Shown here: piece by piece, positions 49,867 through 58,303 of the stretch
Position numbering within the stretch: position 1 is the first letter of the stretch
Layout of the letters: the number at the start of each line of letters is the position of its first letter
Source: Bifidobacterium breve
GTDB lineage: Bacteria > Actinomycetota > Acidimicrobiia > Acidimicrobiales > Ilumatobacteraceae
DNA length: 59,273 bases
Assembly: GCA_945862045.1 (NCBI GenBank)
Contig: CAMAWR010000011.1
Coordinates: 1 to 59,273 of the forward strand
Reading direction: 5' to 3'
Made by a program: the position numbers and the translations under genes
Notes under the pieces: model-generated
The model's input: the letters and a program-made list of their open reading frames with translations, nothing else
Told to the model about the DNA's origin: nothing
Database searches by the model: none

Positions 49867-51030
49867 CTACGCGAGTGCCGCTGCGAAATCGCTGCGCAAG
49901 TCTTCGAACGCTTCGAGTCCAACCGATACTCGCAAGAGTGATTCGCTAATACCCGTTGCTGCCTTCACCGCCGGATCAACCGACAGGTGCGTGCTCGTCG
50001 CCGAGTGAGAGATCAACGTGTCAGGGCCACCGAGAGTTACGGCATTTCGCACGAGTTGCAGGCGCTGCGTGAGTTGACGCACATCGTTGATGTCACCGCA
50101 GAGTTCAATCGACATGATCGAGCCAAACCAGCGCATCTGTCGCTTGGCTAGTGCGTGTTGCGGGTGCGTGGCCAACCCCGGATAGTTCACACGTTTGATT
50201 GCTGGGTGAGTCGACAACCATTCTGCGAGTTGTTGCGCGGTCTCACTCTGCTGGCGCAGGCGCACCCCGAGCGTGCGAACCCCGCGCAGGCCATTGAGGG
50301 CGTCAAAAGGCGACGCTGTTGCACCGTGCAACACCGAGTAACCCCAAATGGTGTCGATGAGTTCCTTCTCGGCAGCGATAACACCGAGGGTTGCATCGTT
50401 GTGGCCAGCAATGCCCTTGGTGGCTGAGTGCATCGTGATTGACACACCGTGTTGGCAGGGTTGCTGGGCAAGTGGGGTGGCCATCGTGGAATCCACCAAA
50501 GTGAACGGGCCCTTGATTGCCCCGAGTGTGTCTAAGTCGACGACGTCAAGATGTGGGTTCGACGGTGTTTCGGCCATCACCAAAATGGTCTTGCCTGGTC
50601 GCACCGCAGCAGCGAATTCGCCAGCGTTGCGGCCATCAACATAAGTCACGTCGATGCCCATGCGTTTGCACGGGCCGTCAAGAAAGCCAAGCGTGCCGGC
50701 ATAACAATTGCGCTGGGCCACGATGTGGTCACCGGTCGAGCACAGAGCGAAAATAGTTGCAGCGATGGCGCCCATTCCCGAACCAAACGCCAAGGCGGCC
50801 TCGGTGCCTTCAAGTTTCGCAATGGCTTGTTCAAACGACTGCACTGTTGGGTTGGCATAGCGCGAGTAGAAACCGGTGCCATGCACTGTGGTGGCGCCAG
50901 CATGTGTGCCGTCTAAGTCGGTGGTGTCCCAGGTGCTCGATGCCCAGAGCGCTGGGGCGAGTGCACCAGAATCGTCACGACCTGCGGTGACCGCAGTTGT
51001 TTCGGGTTGTTGCTCTGGCTTGTTGGTCAC
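49867..51030 (-). CDS. Cystathionine gamma-synthase / trans-sulfuration family PLP enzyme
   Basis: A 387-residue Cys/Met-metabolism PLP enzyme. YSRYANPTVQSFEQAIAKLEGTEAALAFGSGMGAI, the TLVDSTMATPLAQQPCQHG block with the Asp, SITMHSATKGIAGHND with the Schiff-base Lys, and STHLSVDP near the end are family marks. It may be cystathionine gamma-synthase or -lyase or O-acetylhomoserine sulfhydrylase. MetX in this window would supply O-acetylhomoserine. Start GTG 51030 is fixed by TAGCGT 6 nt upstream. Confidence 0.88.
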   Translation of the reverse strand: MTNKPEQQPETTAVTAGRDDSGALAPALWASSTWDTTDLDGTHAGATTVHGTGFYSRYANPTVQSFEQAIAKLEGTEAALAFGSGMGAIAATIFALCSTGDHIVAQRNCYAGTLGFLDGPCKRMGIDVTYVDGRNAGEFAAAVRPGKTILVMAETPSNPHLDVVDLDTLGAIKGPFTLVDSTMATPLAQQPCQHGVSITMHSATKGIAGHNDATLGVIAAEKELIDTIWGYSVLHGATASPFDALNGLRGVRTLGVRLRQQSETAQQLAEWLSTHPAIKRVNYPGLATHPQHALAKRQMRWFGSIMSIELCGDINDVRQLTQRLQLVRNAVTLGGPDTLISHSATSTHLSVDPAVKAATGISESLLRVSVGLEAFEDLRSDFAAALA

Positions 51031-51036
51031 ACATCC

Positions 51037-51042
51037 ACGCTA
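51037..51042 (-). promoter_or_regulatory. Leaderless-type -10 (TAGCGT) of the trans-sulfuration gene
   Basis: On the minus strand TAGCGT ends 6 nt before GTG 51030. Confidence 0.55.
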
Positions 51043-51097
51043 CTTACCCCGCTAATGTCGGGTCTGTCGCCAGTTGGCGGCATGAGGGGCGCAAACA

Positions 51098-51994
51098 GTG
51101 GGCGAGTGGGAAACCGGTCTCAGCGTCGCTCGTGATCGTGGCGCCATCGACGATGCATTGCACGACCGTCTTGTGGCGATGGAATTTGAGCGTGAGTCGC
51201 CTGCCGAAGGCTTCCCGATGCGAATTGCGCTCATCGTGTTGGGGGTGATCTTGTTGGTCTCGGCGGGGTTTGCCATCTTCGCTCGCCTCGTGCCTGATGA
51301 CCCTTCACAGCTGGTGATTGCAGCGCTGCTCTTTGTCGTTGCAGCAGTTGCCGAGGCGCTTGCGTGGCTCGTGCGCCGTACCAAGGCCGTGACGTTCTTG
51401 GCGGGCATCATCGGTTCGTTTGCCGGTATCCCACTTGGTGTTGCAGTGGTGGTGTTGCTACCAGGCGATATGAACGAGGGTTCGGGTGCGCTTGGTGCAC
51501 TGATCGCATCCGGGTGGTCGGTGCTGTGGTTCGTGCGCACCAAGAGCGGTTGGCCGGTGGCTTCGGCGGTGTTGAAAGTGGCGTTCTTTGTCTTTTTTTT
51601 CAGTGAGTGGACGAATCTGACACCTGAAACTGGTGGGGTAGTGCTGTGTGTATTTGGCGTGATCACTGCAATGGCATCAATCTTCGGTCGCATCAATCCA
51701 AATTTGCCACCACTTGTTGCTTCCCTCATCGTGGTGGGTGCCGGGTGTTTGGCCCAGAACTCGTATGGCGGAGATGTCATTGCGACAATCGGTATCGCAA
51801 TTTCGGCAGGCTTGTTCTTGCTTTCTTATCGGCGTGGTGATGCGCTCATGTCGGCAGCCACCGCAGTGTCGACTGGTGTGTGGGCTGTGGTGTTGACCGG
51901 CGCACTCACCGATGGCGCGATCGCGCCGCTCATCGTGGCTGCAGGTGTCGGGGCGGCTCTGGTGTTCTGGGGTATCCGACTTTCACGTCGGTAG
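51098..51994 (+). CDS. Polytopic membrane protein, DUF2157-like
   Basis: A 298-residue protein with a short cytoplasmic N-terminal helix and about eight to nine hydrophobic segments. The general layout, a small helical head followed by paired helices with VLGVILLVSAGFAIFARL, is reminiscent of DUF2157 membrane proteins, a loose match. Start is GTG 51098 with SD GAGGGG at 51084-51089. Divergent from the trans-sulfuration gene. Its stop codon overlaps the -10 of tRNA-Cys. No function known. Confidence 0.65.
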   Translation: MGEWETGLSVARDRGAIDDALHDRLVAMEFERESPAEGFPMRIALIVLGVILLVSAGFAIFARLVPDDPSQLVIAALLFVVAAVAEALAWLVRRTKAVTFLAGIIGSFAGIPLGVAVVVLLPGDMNEGSGALGALIASGWSVLWFVRTKSGWPVASAVLKVAFFVFFFSEWTNLTPETGGVVLCVFGVITAMASIFGRINPNLPPLVASLIVVGAGCLAQNSYGGDVIATIGIAISAGLFLLSYRRGDALMSAATAVSTGVWAVVLTGALTDGAIAPLIVAAGVGAALVFWGIRLSRR

Positions 51995-51997
51995 CCT
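51992..51997 (+). promoter_or_regulatory. -10 element (TAGCCT) of tRNA-Cys
   Basis: TAGCCT overlaps the preceding stop codon and lies 24 nt before the tRNA 5' end, a normal distance for a tRNA precursor with a short leader. Confidence 0.45.
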
Positions 51998-52021
51998 GAC
52001 GGCGTCCGCGTCAGCGAACGT

Positions 52022-52092
52022 GGCGACGTGGCCGACTGGCTAGGCACGGGCCTGCAAAGCCCTTTAATCGGGTTCGATTCCCGACGTCGCCT
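52022..52092 (+). tRNA. tRNA-Cys (anticodon GCA)
   Basis: Plus-strand 71 nt cloverleaf. Acceptor GGCGACG/CGTCGCC, D-loop with ACTGGCTAGG, anticodon loop CTGCAAA in a CGGGC/GCCCT-type stem, T-arm TCGGG/CCCGA with TTCGATT. Discriminator T; CCA is not encoded. The gene is followed by 65 bp before the alkylsulfatase-like start. Confidence 0.95.
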
Positions 52093-52157
52093 CAACTCAT
52101 TACTGGTGGTAACGAACAGCCGTTGTGCCACGATGAGGGGGTGCGACAGGCTTCAAA

Positions 52158-53852
52158 ATGACATCGCGTAGTTTCGAGCCGAACGATAAACGTACCGTGG
52201 TGTCGCCAAACGGTGCTCGAGTTCACGAAGACCATCTCGCCCAAAGTGCTGTGTTGCGGCGAAACTTCTACGAAGTTTGCCCAGGGGCATGGTGTTTGGT
52301 TGGAAACGGATTGTCCAACCAAACCTTCATCGATGCGCCCGGCGGCATCATCGCTTTTGACACGGGCGAATCGGTGCAGGAGATGGCCCTTGCATTGAAA
52401 GAACTGCGAGCCCATACCGACCGCCCGATCGCAGCCGTGGTCTACACCCACTTTCACTATGTAGAAGGAACCCAGGCAGTGCTCGACGAGGGCAATCACG
52501 TAACACCATTGCCGGTCTATGGACATCGGCGCATCTCGGAAAACAAGGCACGAACCGCAGGGGAGATTGCGCCCGCTTACGGCCGTGGCCTCGTCGAACA
52601 ATTTGCCATCGTGATGCCACCCGATGGCCCGGATGGCCTAGTGAACGTCGGCTTGGGTTTTTCATATCGCAATCCTGCACACGCACCAGCAACGCCAGGA
52701 TTTCTGCCGGTTACTCACGAGTTGCCAGACGAGGGTGAAATCACTATCGCTGGGGCGTCGGTACGGCTTCGTTACTCACCAAGCGACAGTGACGACTCGA
52801 TCAATTTCTTTTTTCCTCGCAGCAAGGTGTGCGTTCACAACACTGTTTGGCCGGTGCTTTTCAACGTGTTCGCCATACGTGGCGAGGAGTATCGCGACCC
52901 GCGCGTGCTGGTGCCAGGGATTGACAACATCATCGGGTGGTCACCCGAACACCTCATCGCCACGCACGGCCCGCCACTGTCAGGTCAGGAACGTATTCGT
53001 GAAACATCGGAGCGCTATAGGGACTCCATTCAATTTCTTTGGGATCAGACCGTGCGGGGCATCAACAAGGGCTGGACCATGGATGAAGTGGCGTCGCGAG
53101 TCGCACTGCCAACCTTGTACGACCAAGACCACTTCACTAGTGAGCGTTACGGCGTCGGAGAACATCACGTACGACAGATTTATGCCGGCCTGCGTGGCTG
53201 GTTCGACGGCGAAGAATCCAAGTTGTTTCCGTTGCGGCCTGAGGAACGATTCGAGAAATTGATTGCTGGGTTTGGTGGCAGAGGCGAAGTCGCCAAACAG
53301 GCAAGTTCGGCGTTCGACGCCGATGATGTGCGTTGGGGTGTGGAGTTGGCTACCTGGCTCGCTCGCTCTGCTGATGCAACGACTGAAGACAAGAAGTTGT
53401 TGGCGCGAGGGCTTCGCCTTGTTGCGCAACGCACACCCGCAGCGAATATTCGCAACTGGGCTATTACCCGAGCCAGACATCTCGATGGGCAGACGCCCAT
53501 GGACCGATTCATGAAACATTCGTTTGGGGCACGAACCATCGCGCATGTAAGCACAAAGGACCTGATTCACACTCTGCGCGTGTTGCTCGAGCCGGCGCGC
53601 GCCGAAGGAGTGAAGGTGCATGTTCGCTTCGTCGTCGACGGTGAACCTGCGGGTCTACTGCTGCGTAATTGCGTTGCGGTGCCCACCGATGGGGCGGGGG
53701 CTGTGGTTGAAGTAGCGATGACGCGCACCACGCTCGTCGCAATCTTGTCGACCAAACAAGCGTGGTCGGCGGCCAACATAGAAGTATCGGGCGACCGTGG
53801 AGCGGTTGACACCTTCCGTGGATGTTTCGATCACGTGGGTTTGCAGGGCTGA
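52158..53852 (+). CDS. Alkylsulfatase-like MBL-fold protein with altered metal site
   Basis: A 564-residue protein with the three-part layout of SdsA1-type alkylsulfatases: an N-terminal MBL fold, a helical dimerisation domain (about 285-430, with WLARSADATTEDKKLLARGLRLVAQRT) and a C-terminal SCP2-like domain (about 450-564). The metal motif reads THFHYVEG, so the usual HxHxDH is His98, His100, Val102, Glu103. The Glu of the next ligand segment appears as Ser214 and a later Glu as His227 (VCVHNT), while His270 is kept. It may bind metal differently or have another activity. It shares an operon with a sulfatase. Confidence 0.78.
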   Translation: MTSRSFEPNDKRTVVSPNGARVHEDHLAQSAVLRRNFYEVCPGAWCLVGNGLSNQTFIDAPGGIIAFDTGESVQEMALALKELRAHTDRPIAAVVYTHFHYVEGTQAVLDEGNHVTPLPVYGHRRISENKARTAGEIAPAYGRGLVEQFAIVMPPDGPDGLVNVGLGFSYRNPAHAPATPGFLPVTHELPDEGEITIAGASVRLRYSPSDSDDSINFFFPRSKVCVHNTVWPVLFNVFAIRGEEYRDPRVLVPGIDNIIGWSPEHLIATHGPPLSGQERIRETSERYRDSIQFLWDQTVRGINKGWTMDEVASRVALPTLYDQDHFTSERYGVGEHHVRQIYAGLRGWFDGEESKLFPLRPEERFEKLIAGFGGRGEVAKQASSAFDADDVRWGVELATWLARSADATTEDKKLLARGLRLVAQRTPAANIRNWAITRARHLDGQTPMDRFMKHSFGARTIAHVSTKDLIHTLRVLLEPARAEGVKVHVRFVVDGEPAGLLLRNCVAVPTDGAGAVVEVAMTRTTLVAILSTKQAWSAANIEVSGDRGAVDTFRGCFDHVGLQG

Positions 53853-53859
53853 GGTGGTG

Positions 53860-56205
53860 GTGACGCAGCCGAGCGGACCCAGCCTGCCATTTGCTACTGC
53901 ACCATTCGCGGGCACCACCACACGGCTCATCGATCAGTCGGTGCCAGCGCGGCCCGTGGTGCCACTGCCATCACCAGATGCCCCCAACATCGTGCTGGTG
54001 TTGCTCGATGATGTGGGCTTCGGAACCTGCGGCACTTTTGGAGGGCCGATTCCCACTCCGGCACTCGACCGTGTCGCGGCCAACGGCTTGCGTTTCAATC
54101 AATTTCATACCACTGCACTGTGCTCGCCAACGCGTGCTGCGATGCTCACTGGTCGCAACCATCACGCCGTGCACATGGGCAATATCCCCGAAGGGGCCAC
54201 TGCGTTCCCGGGCTATGACTGCATCATCCCGAAAGAAGCCGCCACGTTCGTAGAGATCTTGCGCCAATATGGGTATTCCACCGGCGCATTCGGTAAGTGG
54301 CATATCACGCCCGCGCACGAGCAAACCCTCACCGGGCCGTTCGACCGCTGGCCAACGGGCCTGGGGTTCGAACGCTTTTACGGAATCTTGAGTGCAGAGG
54401 CCAGCCAATATGAGCCACCGATGTTCGACCAAACCACTCCGGTGATGCCCTACGAAGGCCGCGACGACTACCACATGAGCCAAGACATCACCGAGCGCGC
54501 CATCGATTGGATTCAATTGCAGCGCGCCTCCAACCCGCACCGGCCGTTCTTTGCATATCTCGCCACTGGCGCCATGCATTGTCCGCACCACGTGTGGCCG
54601 TCCTACATCGAGCGTTTCAAGGGTCAGTTCGACGACGGTTGGGACGCCTTGCGCGAACGCATCTATCGCCGCCAACTAGAGATGGGCGTCATCCCAGCAG
54701 GCACCACTCTGACGCCACGACCACCAGAAGTTCCATCGTGGGCCGAGTATCCCGATAAGTACAAGCCGGTTGCAGCACGTCTCATGGAGGTGTTTGCCGG
54801 CTTCATGGCCCACACCGACGAACAGGTCGGACGCTTGTTGAACTCGCTGGACGACCTGGGGGTAACCGACAACACGCTGTTTATCTACATCACTGGTGAC
54901 AACGGAGCATCGGCCGAAGGCACAGTGAATGGTGCGTGGAGCGCGCCATCATTCCAGAACGGTTTGCCTGAAGACCCCGAATGGCTGCTTGCGCACATGG
55001 AGGATTTTGGCACGGCTCGTTGCGAGAACCACTTCAACCTCGCTTGGGCGTGGGCACTTGATGCTCCATTCCAGTGGATGAAGCAAGTGGCGTCGCACTT
55101 CGGCGGCACCCGCAACGCATTGGCGGTGCAGTGGCCAAAGCGAATCACCGACAAGGGCGCACTACGCAGCAATTTCCACCACGTCACCGATATCTTTGCG
55201 ACGGTGCTCGACGCGGCGGGCATCCACGCGCCTGCGGCGGTGAACGGGCTCGCACAAATGCCGATTGACGGTGTTTCAATGTTGCCGACGATGACATCTG
55301 CGGCTGCGCCCGAGAACCACGACACGCAGTACTTCGAGATGTTCGGTAACCGGGCGATATATCACGATGGTTGGATTGCGTCGTGCTACCACGGCCGTGT
55401 GCCATGGAAGCGATTCGACTCCGTGCCGTTCGATGGGCCGCAAGAGAAATGGGAGCTGTACGACATTCGCAACGACTTTTCGCAGGGCAACGATCTTGCT
55501 GGCGCGAACCCCGACAAATTGCAGGAATTGCAACAGCTCTTTGATCACGAGGCCCGCAGGAATAACGTATATCCGTTGAAAGAGCCGATTCAAGGTTTCG
55601 GGCCGAACTTCGCGGTGCCAGACACTCTCGGCGATATCACCAAGATGACCTACACCAGCGTGCACTTTCGGATGCCCGAGCGCTCGGTGGTGAACCTGAA
55701 GAATTGTTCGTTTCGTATTACTGCTGACATCGGTGTTCCGGCCTCAGGTTGTGAGGGTGTCCTCGCGGCACAAGGGGGCAACATGGCTGGTTGGTCGCTC
55801 TATGTGGGCAGTGACGGCAAGCCTCGGTATCACTACAACTGGTTCGGTCACGAACATTCGGTAGCAGTCTCGGCGCACAAGCTTTCACCAGGTCGTCACA
55901 CCGTCGTGATCGATCACGCTTATGACGGTGGCTTTGGTGCGGGTGGCGACAGCGTGATGAGCATTGATGGGGAACCTGTCGGGCATGTGCGTATCGAGCG
56001 CTCGGTGCCGGTGACTTTTTCGATTAGCGGCGAGACGTTCGACGTTGGTCTCGATAGCGGGGCTGCCGTGGGCGATTATCCACACATCTATCGATTCACC
56101 GGTGCGATTCATGGCGTAACGCTGGAGCGGCTGAGCGAGCCGCCTGCGCATGTCAAGGAACTGATTGCCGACGCCGAGTTTCGCGCCAGCCTCGCCGTGC
56201 AGTAG
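53860..56205 (+). CDS. Arylsulfatase-family sulfatase (Cys-type formylglycine)
   Basis: A 781-residue type I sulfatase. Asp50/Asp51 in VLLDDVGFG bind calcium. CSPTR (Cys88-Arg92) is the site converted to formylglycine. GKWHITP and ITGDNGASAEG supply further active-site residues. No signal peptide is seen. The C-terminal ~190 residues form a beta-sandwich-like domain with sugar-binding appearance. A formylglycine-generating enzyme must be encoded elsewhere. Start is one of three tandem GTG codons (53854-53862); I use 53860. Together with the upstream protein it suggests use of an organosulfate. Confidence 0.9.
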   Translation: MTQPSGPSLPFATAPFAGTTTRLIDQSVPARPVVPLPSPDAPNIVLVLLDDVGFGTCGTFGGPIPTPALDRVAANGLRFNQFHTTALCSPTRAAMLTGRNHHAVHMGNIPEGATAFPGYDCIIPKEAATFVEILRQYGYSTGAFGKWHITPAHEQTLTGPFDRWPTGLGFERFYGILSAEASQYEPPMFDQTTPVMPYEGRDDYHMSQDITERAIDWIQLQRASNPHRPFFAYLATGAMHCPHHVWPSYIERFKGQFDDGWDALRERIYRRQLEMGVIPAGTTLTPRPPEVPSWAEYPDKYKPVAARLMEVFAGFMAHTDEQVGRLLNSLDDLGVTDNTLFIYITGDNGASAEGTVNGAWSAPSFQNGLPEDPEWLLAHMEDFGTARCENHFNLAWAWALDAPFQWMKQVASHFGGTRNALAVQWPKRITDKGALRSNFHHVTDIFATVLDAAGIHAPAAVNGLAQMPIDGVSMLPTMTSAAAPENHDTQYFEMFGNRAIYHDGWIASCYHGRVPWKRFDSVPFDGPQEKWELYDIRNDFSQGNDLAGANPDKLQELQQLFDHEARRNNVYPLKEPIQGFGPNFAVPDTLGDITKMTYTSVHFRMPERSVVNLKNCSFRITADIGVPASGCEGVLAAQGGNMAGWSLYVGSDGKPRYHYNWFGHEHSVAVSAHKLSPGRHTVVIDHAYDGGFGAGGDSVMSIDGEPVGHVRIERSVPVTFSISGETFDVGLDSGAAVGDYPHIYRFTGAIHGVTLERLSEPPAHVKELIADAEFRASLAVQ

Positions 56206-56215
56206 GTGGCGACGG

Positions 56216-56815
56216 CTAGGTGATGTGCAGAATGCGGTAGCCCTGTTTGCTCGAGTGGCGCTGCACCGTGTGGCCCTCGGCAGTCAGCCATTTCGTCAAA
56301 GAATCTGCACCCAGGTTTTTATGCACGACCAAATCCGCACAACCATCGGGTGTCAATCGGGCCAACCAATCTTTCAACAAGCGATGCAGTTCGTCCTTGC
56401 CGACACGGATAGGTGGGTTCGACCAGATGGCGTCGAAACGTACATCGGCCGGCACCTCACTGGCAGCAACGACTCGCACATTCGTGACGTTGTTCAACGC
56501 GACGGTGCGACGTGCAACCTCCAGGGCGCGCTCGTTGATGTCAACCGCCCACACCGTCGCATCGGGCCGGAGTGTGGCAAGGGCTACTGCGATGGCACCA
56601 CCACCGCAGCCGAGGTCGAGCAGCACGCCACCGGCCGGAACGGCGGCATTTTCAAGCAACACACGCGTACCCCAATCAAGTTCTCCCTGATTGAAGACAC
56701 CGCGGTCACCGGCGAGCGTCAATTTTAGTTTGCGCACGTCGACATGATGCGTGGTTGGTGCCGTCGCTGATGTCGGCTGTTCGGAGAAGTAGTGATCTGA
56801 TGACGACATGCCCAT
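56216..56815 (-). CDS. RsmC-like class I methyltransferase
   Basis: A 199-residue SAM-dependent methyltransferase. The SAM site is LLDLGCGGGAIAVAL and the amino-methylating SNPPIR motif (NPPY type) is clear, followed by GKDELHRLLKDWLARL. It matches the catalytic half of the 16S rRNA m2G1207 methyltransferase RsmC/YbiN family, but lacks the long N-terminal half of E. coli RsmC. Divergent from def with 17 bp between. RNA target is inferred only from family. ATG 56809 is an alternative start. Confidence 0.85.
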   Translation of the reverse strand: MGMSSSDHYFSEQPTSATAPTTHHVDVRKLKLTLAGDRGVFNQGELDWGTRVLLENAAVPAGGVLLDLGCGGGAIAVALATLRPDATVWAVDINERALEVARRTVALNNVTNVRVVAASEVPADVRFDAIWSNPPIRVGKDELHRLLKDWLARLTPDGCADLVVHKNLGADSLTKWLTAEGHTVQRHSSKQGYRILHIT

Positions 56816-56818
56816 CGG

Positions 56819-56824
56819 TAGCCT
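56819..56824 (+). promoter_or_regulatory. Leaderless-type -10 (TAGCCT) of def
   Basis: TAGCCT ends 8 nt before GTG 56833, which selects that codon over an open frame running further upstream into the methyltransferase gene. Confidence 0.6.
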
Positions 56825-56832
56825 TACATAGC

Positions 56833-57354
56833 GTGACGTACGAAATTCGCACCTTTGGTGACCCCGTGTTGAAGGCAGTTGCCGAACCAGTCACCAATAT
56901 CGATGCCAAATTGGTGCGGCTCACCGAAGAAATGTTCGAGGTGATGTACAAAGCACCTGGCATCGGGCTTGCGGCCACCCAGATCGGTGTACAACGACAA
57001 ATCTTCGTGTACGACATTGACGAAGAGCGCAAGGTCATCCTCAATCCGCAGATCGCCGAATCAAGTGGGGAGTGGGTCTACGACGAAGGCTGTCTGTCTA
57101 TTCCGGGTCTTTATGTGGAAATGTTGCGCCCACAGAAGGTGCTGGTGCGAGGTATCAATCTGGACGGCAACCAGGTGGAATTCGAAGCCGACGAGTTGTT
57201 GGCCCGGCTGTTCCAGCATGAGGTTGACCACCTCAATGGTGTGCTGATGTTCGATCGCATGACCCCTGATCAACGTCGCGAGGCCGTCAAGTTGTATCGT
57301 GCGCGCGAAGAGCAGCCCAAAGACGCCGAACCGGTGTATCTGAAGCTGGTCTGA
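56833..57354 (+). CDS. def: Peptide deformylase
   Basis: A 173-residue metallo-deformylase that removes the N-formyl group from nascent proteins. Motif 1 GIGLAATQIGV, motif 2 EGCLSIP and motif 3 QHEVDHLNG, with its metal-binding His residues, are all intact. The start is GTG 56833, giving the usual N-terminus YEIRTFGDPVLK. fmt follows after 16 bp, the standard pair. Confidence 0.96.
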   Translation: MTYEIRTFGDPVLKAVAEPVTNIDAKLVRLTEEMFEVMYKAPGIGLAATQIGVQRQIFVYDIDEERKVILNPQIAESSGEWVYDEGCLSIPGLYVEMLRPQKVLVRGINLDGNQVEFEADELLARLFQHEVDHLNGVLMFDRMTPDQRREAVKLYRAREEQPKDAEPVYLKLV

Positions 57355-57370
57355 CGCAGATTCATTGCCT

Positions 57371-58297
57371 GTGACCACGCTTGCTGCTCTGCCGGTTGGT
57401 GCCGCGCGACGCGTCGTGTTCCTCGGTACGCCTGAGGTGGCGGTGCTGGCACTGCAAGCGTTGGTTGCCGCAGGTGTCGATGTTGCGCTCGTGGTGACCC
57501 GCCCCGATAAACGTCGTGGTCGTGGTGGTGCGCTGTCACCGAGCCCCGCAAAGGTGGCTGCCGATGCACTGGGTCTACCGGTGAGCCACGACTTGAACGA
57601 TGCGCTCACTGTTGGCGCTGATTTGGGTGTCGTCGTTGCCTACGGCCGCATCATCCCCGTGTCGGTGCTCGGCCAACTACCGATGATCAACGTACATTTT
57701 TCGCAGTTGCCGCGTTGGCGGGGTGCTGCACCAGTCGAGCGGGCGATCTTGGCCGGTGATCGCGAGACGGGTATCTGCATCATGCGTGTGGAGGAGGGTC
57801 TTGATACAGGCGTGGTGTTCGACCGCGCGAATCTGGCAATTCGAAGCGACCACACCCTGACCTCGTTGCGTGCGGAGTTGGCACAGCTTTCCATTGCACC
57901 ATTGCTGCGGGCGGTCACCCAAGGTTGTGGTCTTGGCGCACCCCAGGTTGGTGAGCCCACACACGCCGCCAAAATCACACCAGGTGAGCTGCAGGTGCGG
58001 TTCACCATGACCGTGGTGGAGGTGGTGGCTCGCACCAAATTGGAAACCGCATGGTTTGATTACGGCAACAAACGGATGCGTCTTGTGCGTGCCGAACAGT
58101 CGGCAACGATGTCACCGAGTGGCAGCTCACCTGGTGATGTTGTGCTTGTTTCGTCGACCGGTGTGCACGTGGCGTGCAGCGACGGAGTCATCGCACTGCT
58201 GACCGTGAAGCCCGAAGGAAAAACAGCCATGCCAGCAGCCGACTGGGCCAATGGTGCACGTCTCCCGGCGTCTTTGACCGCCGCGTCGTTAGCCTAA
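57371..58297 (+). CDS. fmt: Methionyl-tRNA formyltransferase
   Basis: A 308-residue enzyme that formylates initiator Met-tRNA. VVFLGTPEVAVLALQALV, RPDKRRGRG, VAYGRIIPVSVL, the catalytic block NVHFSQLPRWRGAAPVERAILAGD with its Asn/His, and MRVEEGLDTG are present. The oligonucleotide-binding C-terminal domain is also seen. GTG 57371 is taken as start; TTG 57365 is possible. It follows def, and hisG starts 6 nt after its stop. MVTG: start region without a clear SD. Confidence 0.93.
   Translation: MTTLAALPVGAARRVVFLGTPEVAVLALQALVAAGVDVALVVTRPDKRRGRGGALSPSPAKVAADALGLPVSHDLNDALTVGADLGVVVAYGRIIPVSVLGQLPMINVHFSQLPRWRGAAPVERAILAGDRETGICIMRVEEGLDTGVVFDRANLAIRSDHTLTSLRAELAQLSIAPLLRAVTQGCGLGAPQVGEPTHAAKITPGELQVRFTMTVVEVVARTKLETAWFDYGNKRMRLVRAEQSATMSPSGSSPGDVVLVSSTGVHVACSDGVIALLTVKPEGKTAMPAADWANGARLPASLTAASLA
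58290..58295 (+). promoter_or_regulatory. Leaderless-type -10 (TAGCCT) of hisG
   Basis: TAGCCT overlaps the last fmt codons and ends 8 nt before the hisG ATG 58304. Confidence 0.55.
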
Positions 58298-58303
58298 ATA
58301 GCC

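Noticed and set aside
7254-58295. -35 boxes for the leaderless promoters
   Set aside because: I looked 16-18 bp upstream of several hexamers (for example at ndk, tig, rpmB and hisG) and saw no TTGACA-like consensus, so only the -10 elements are annotated.
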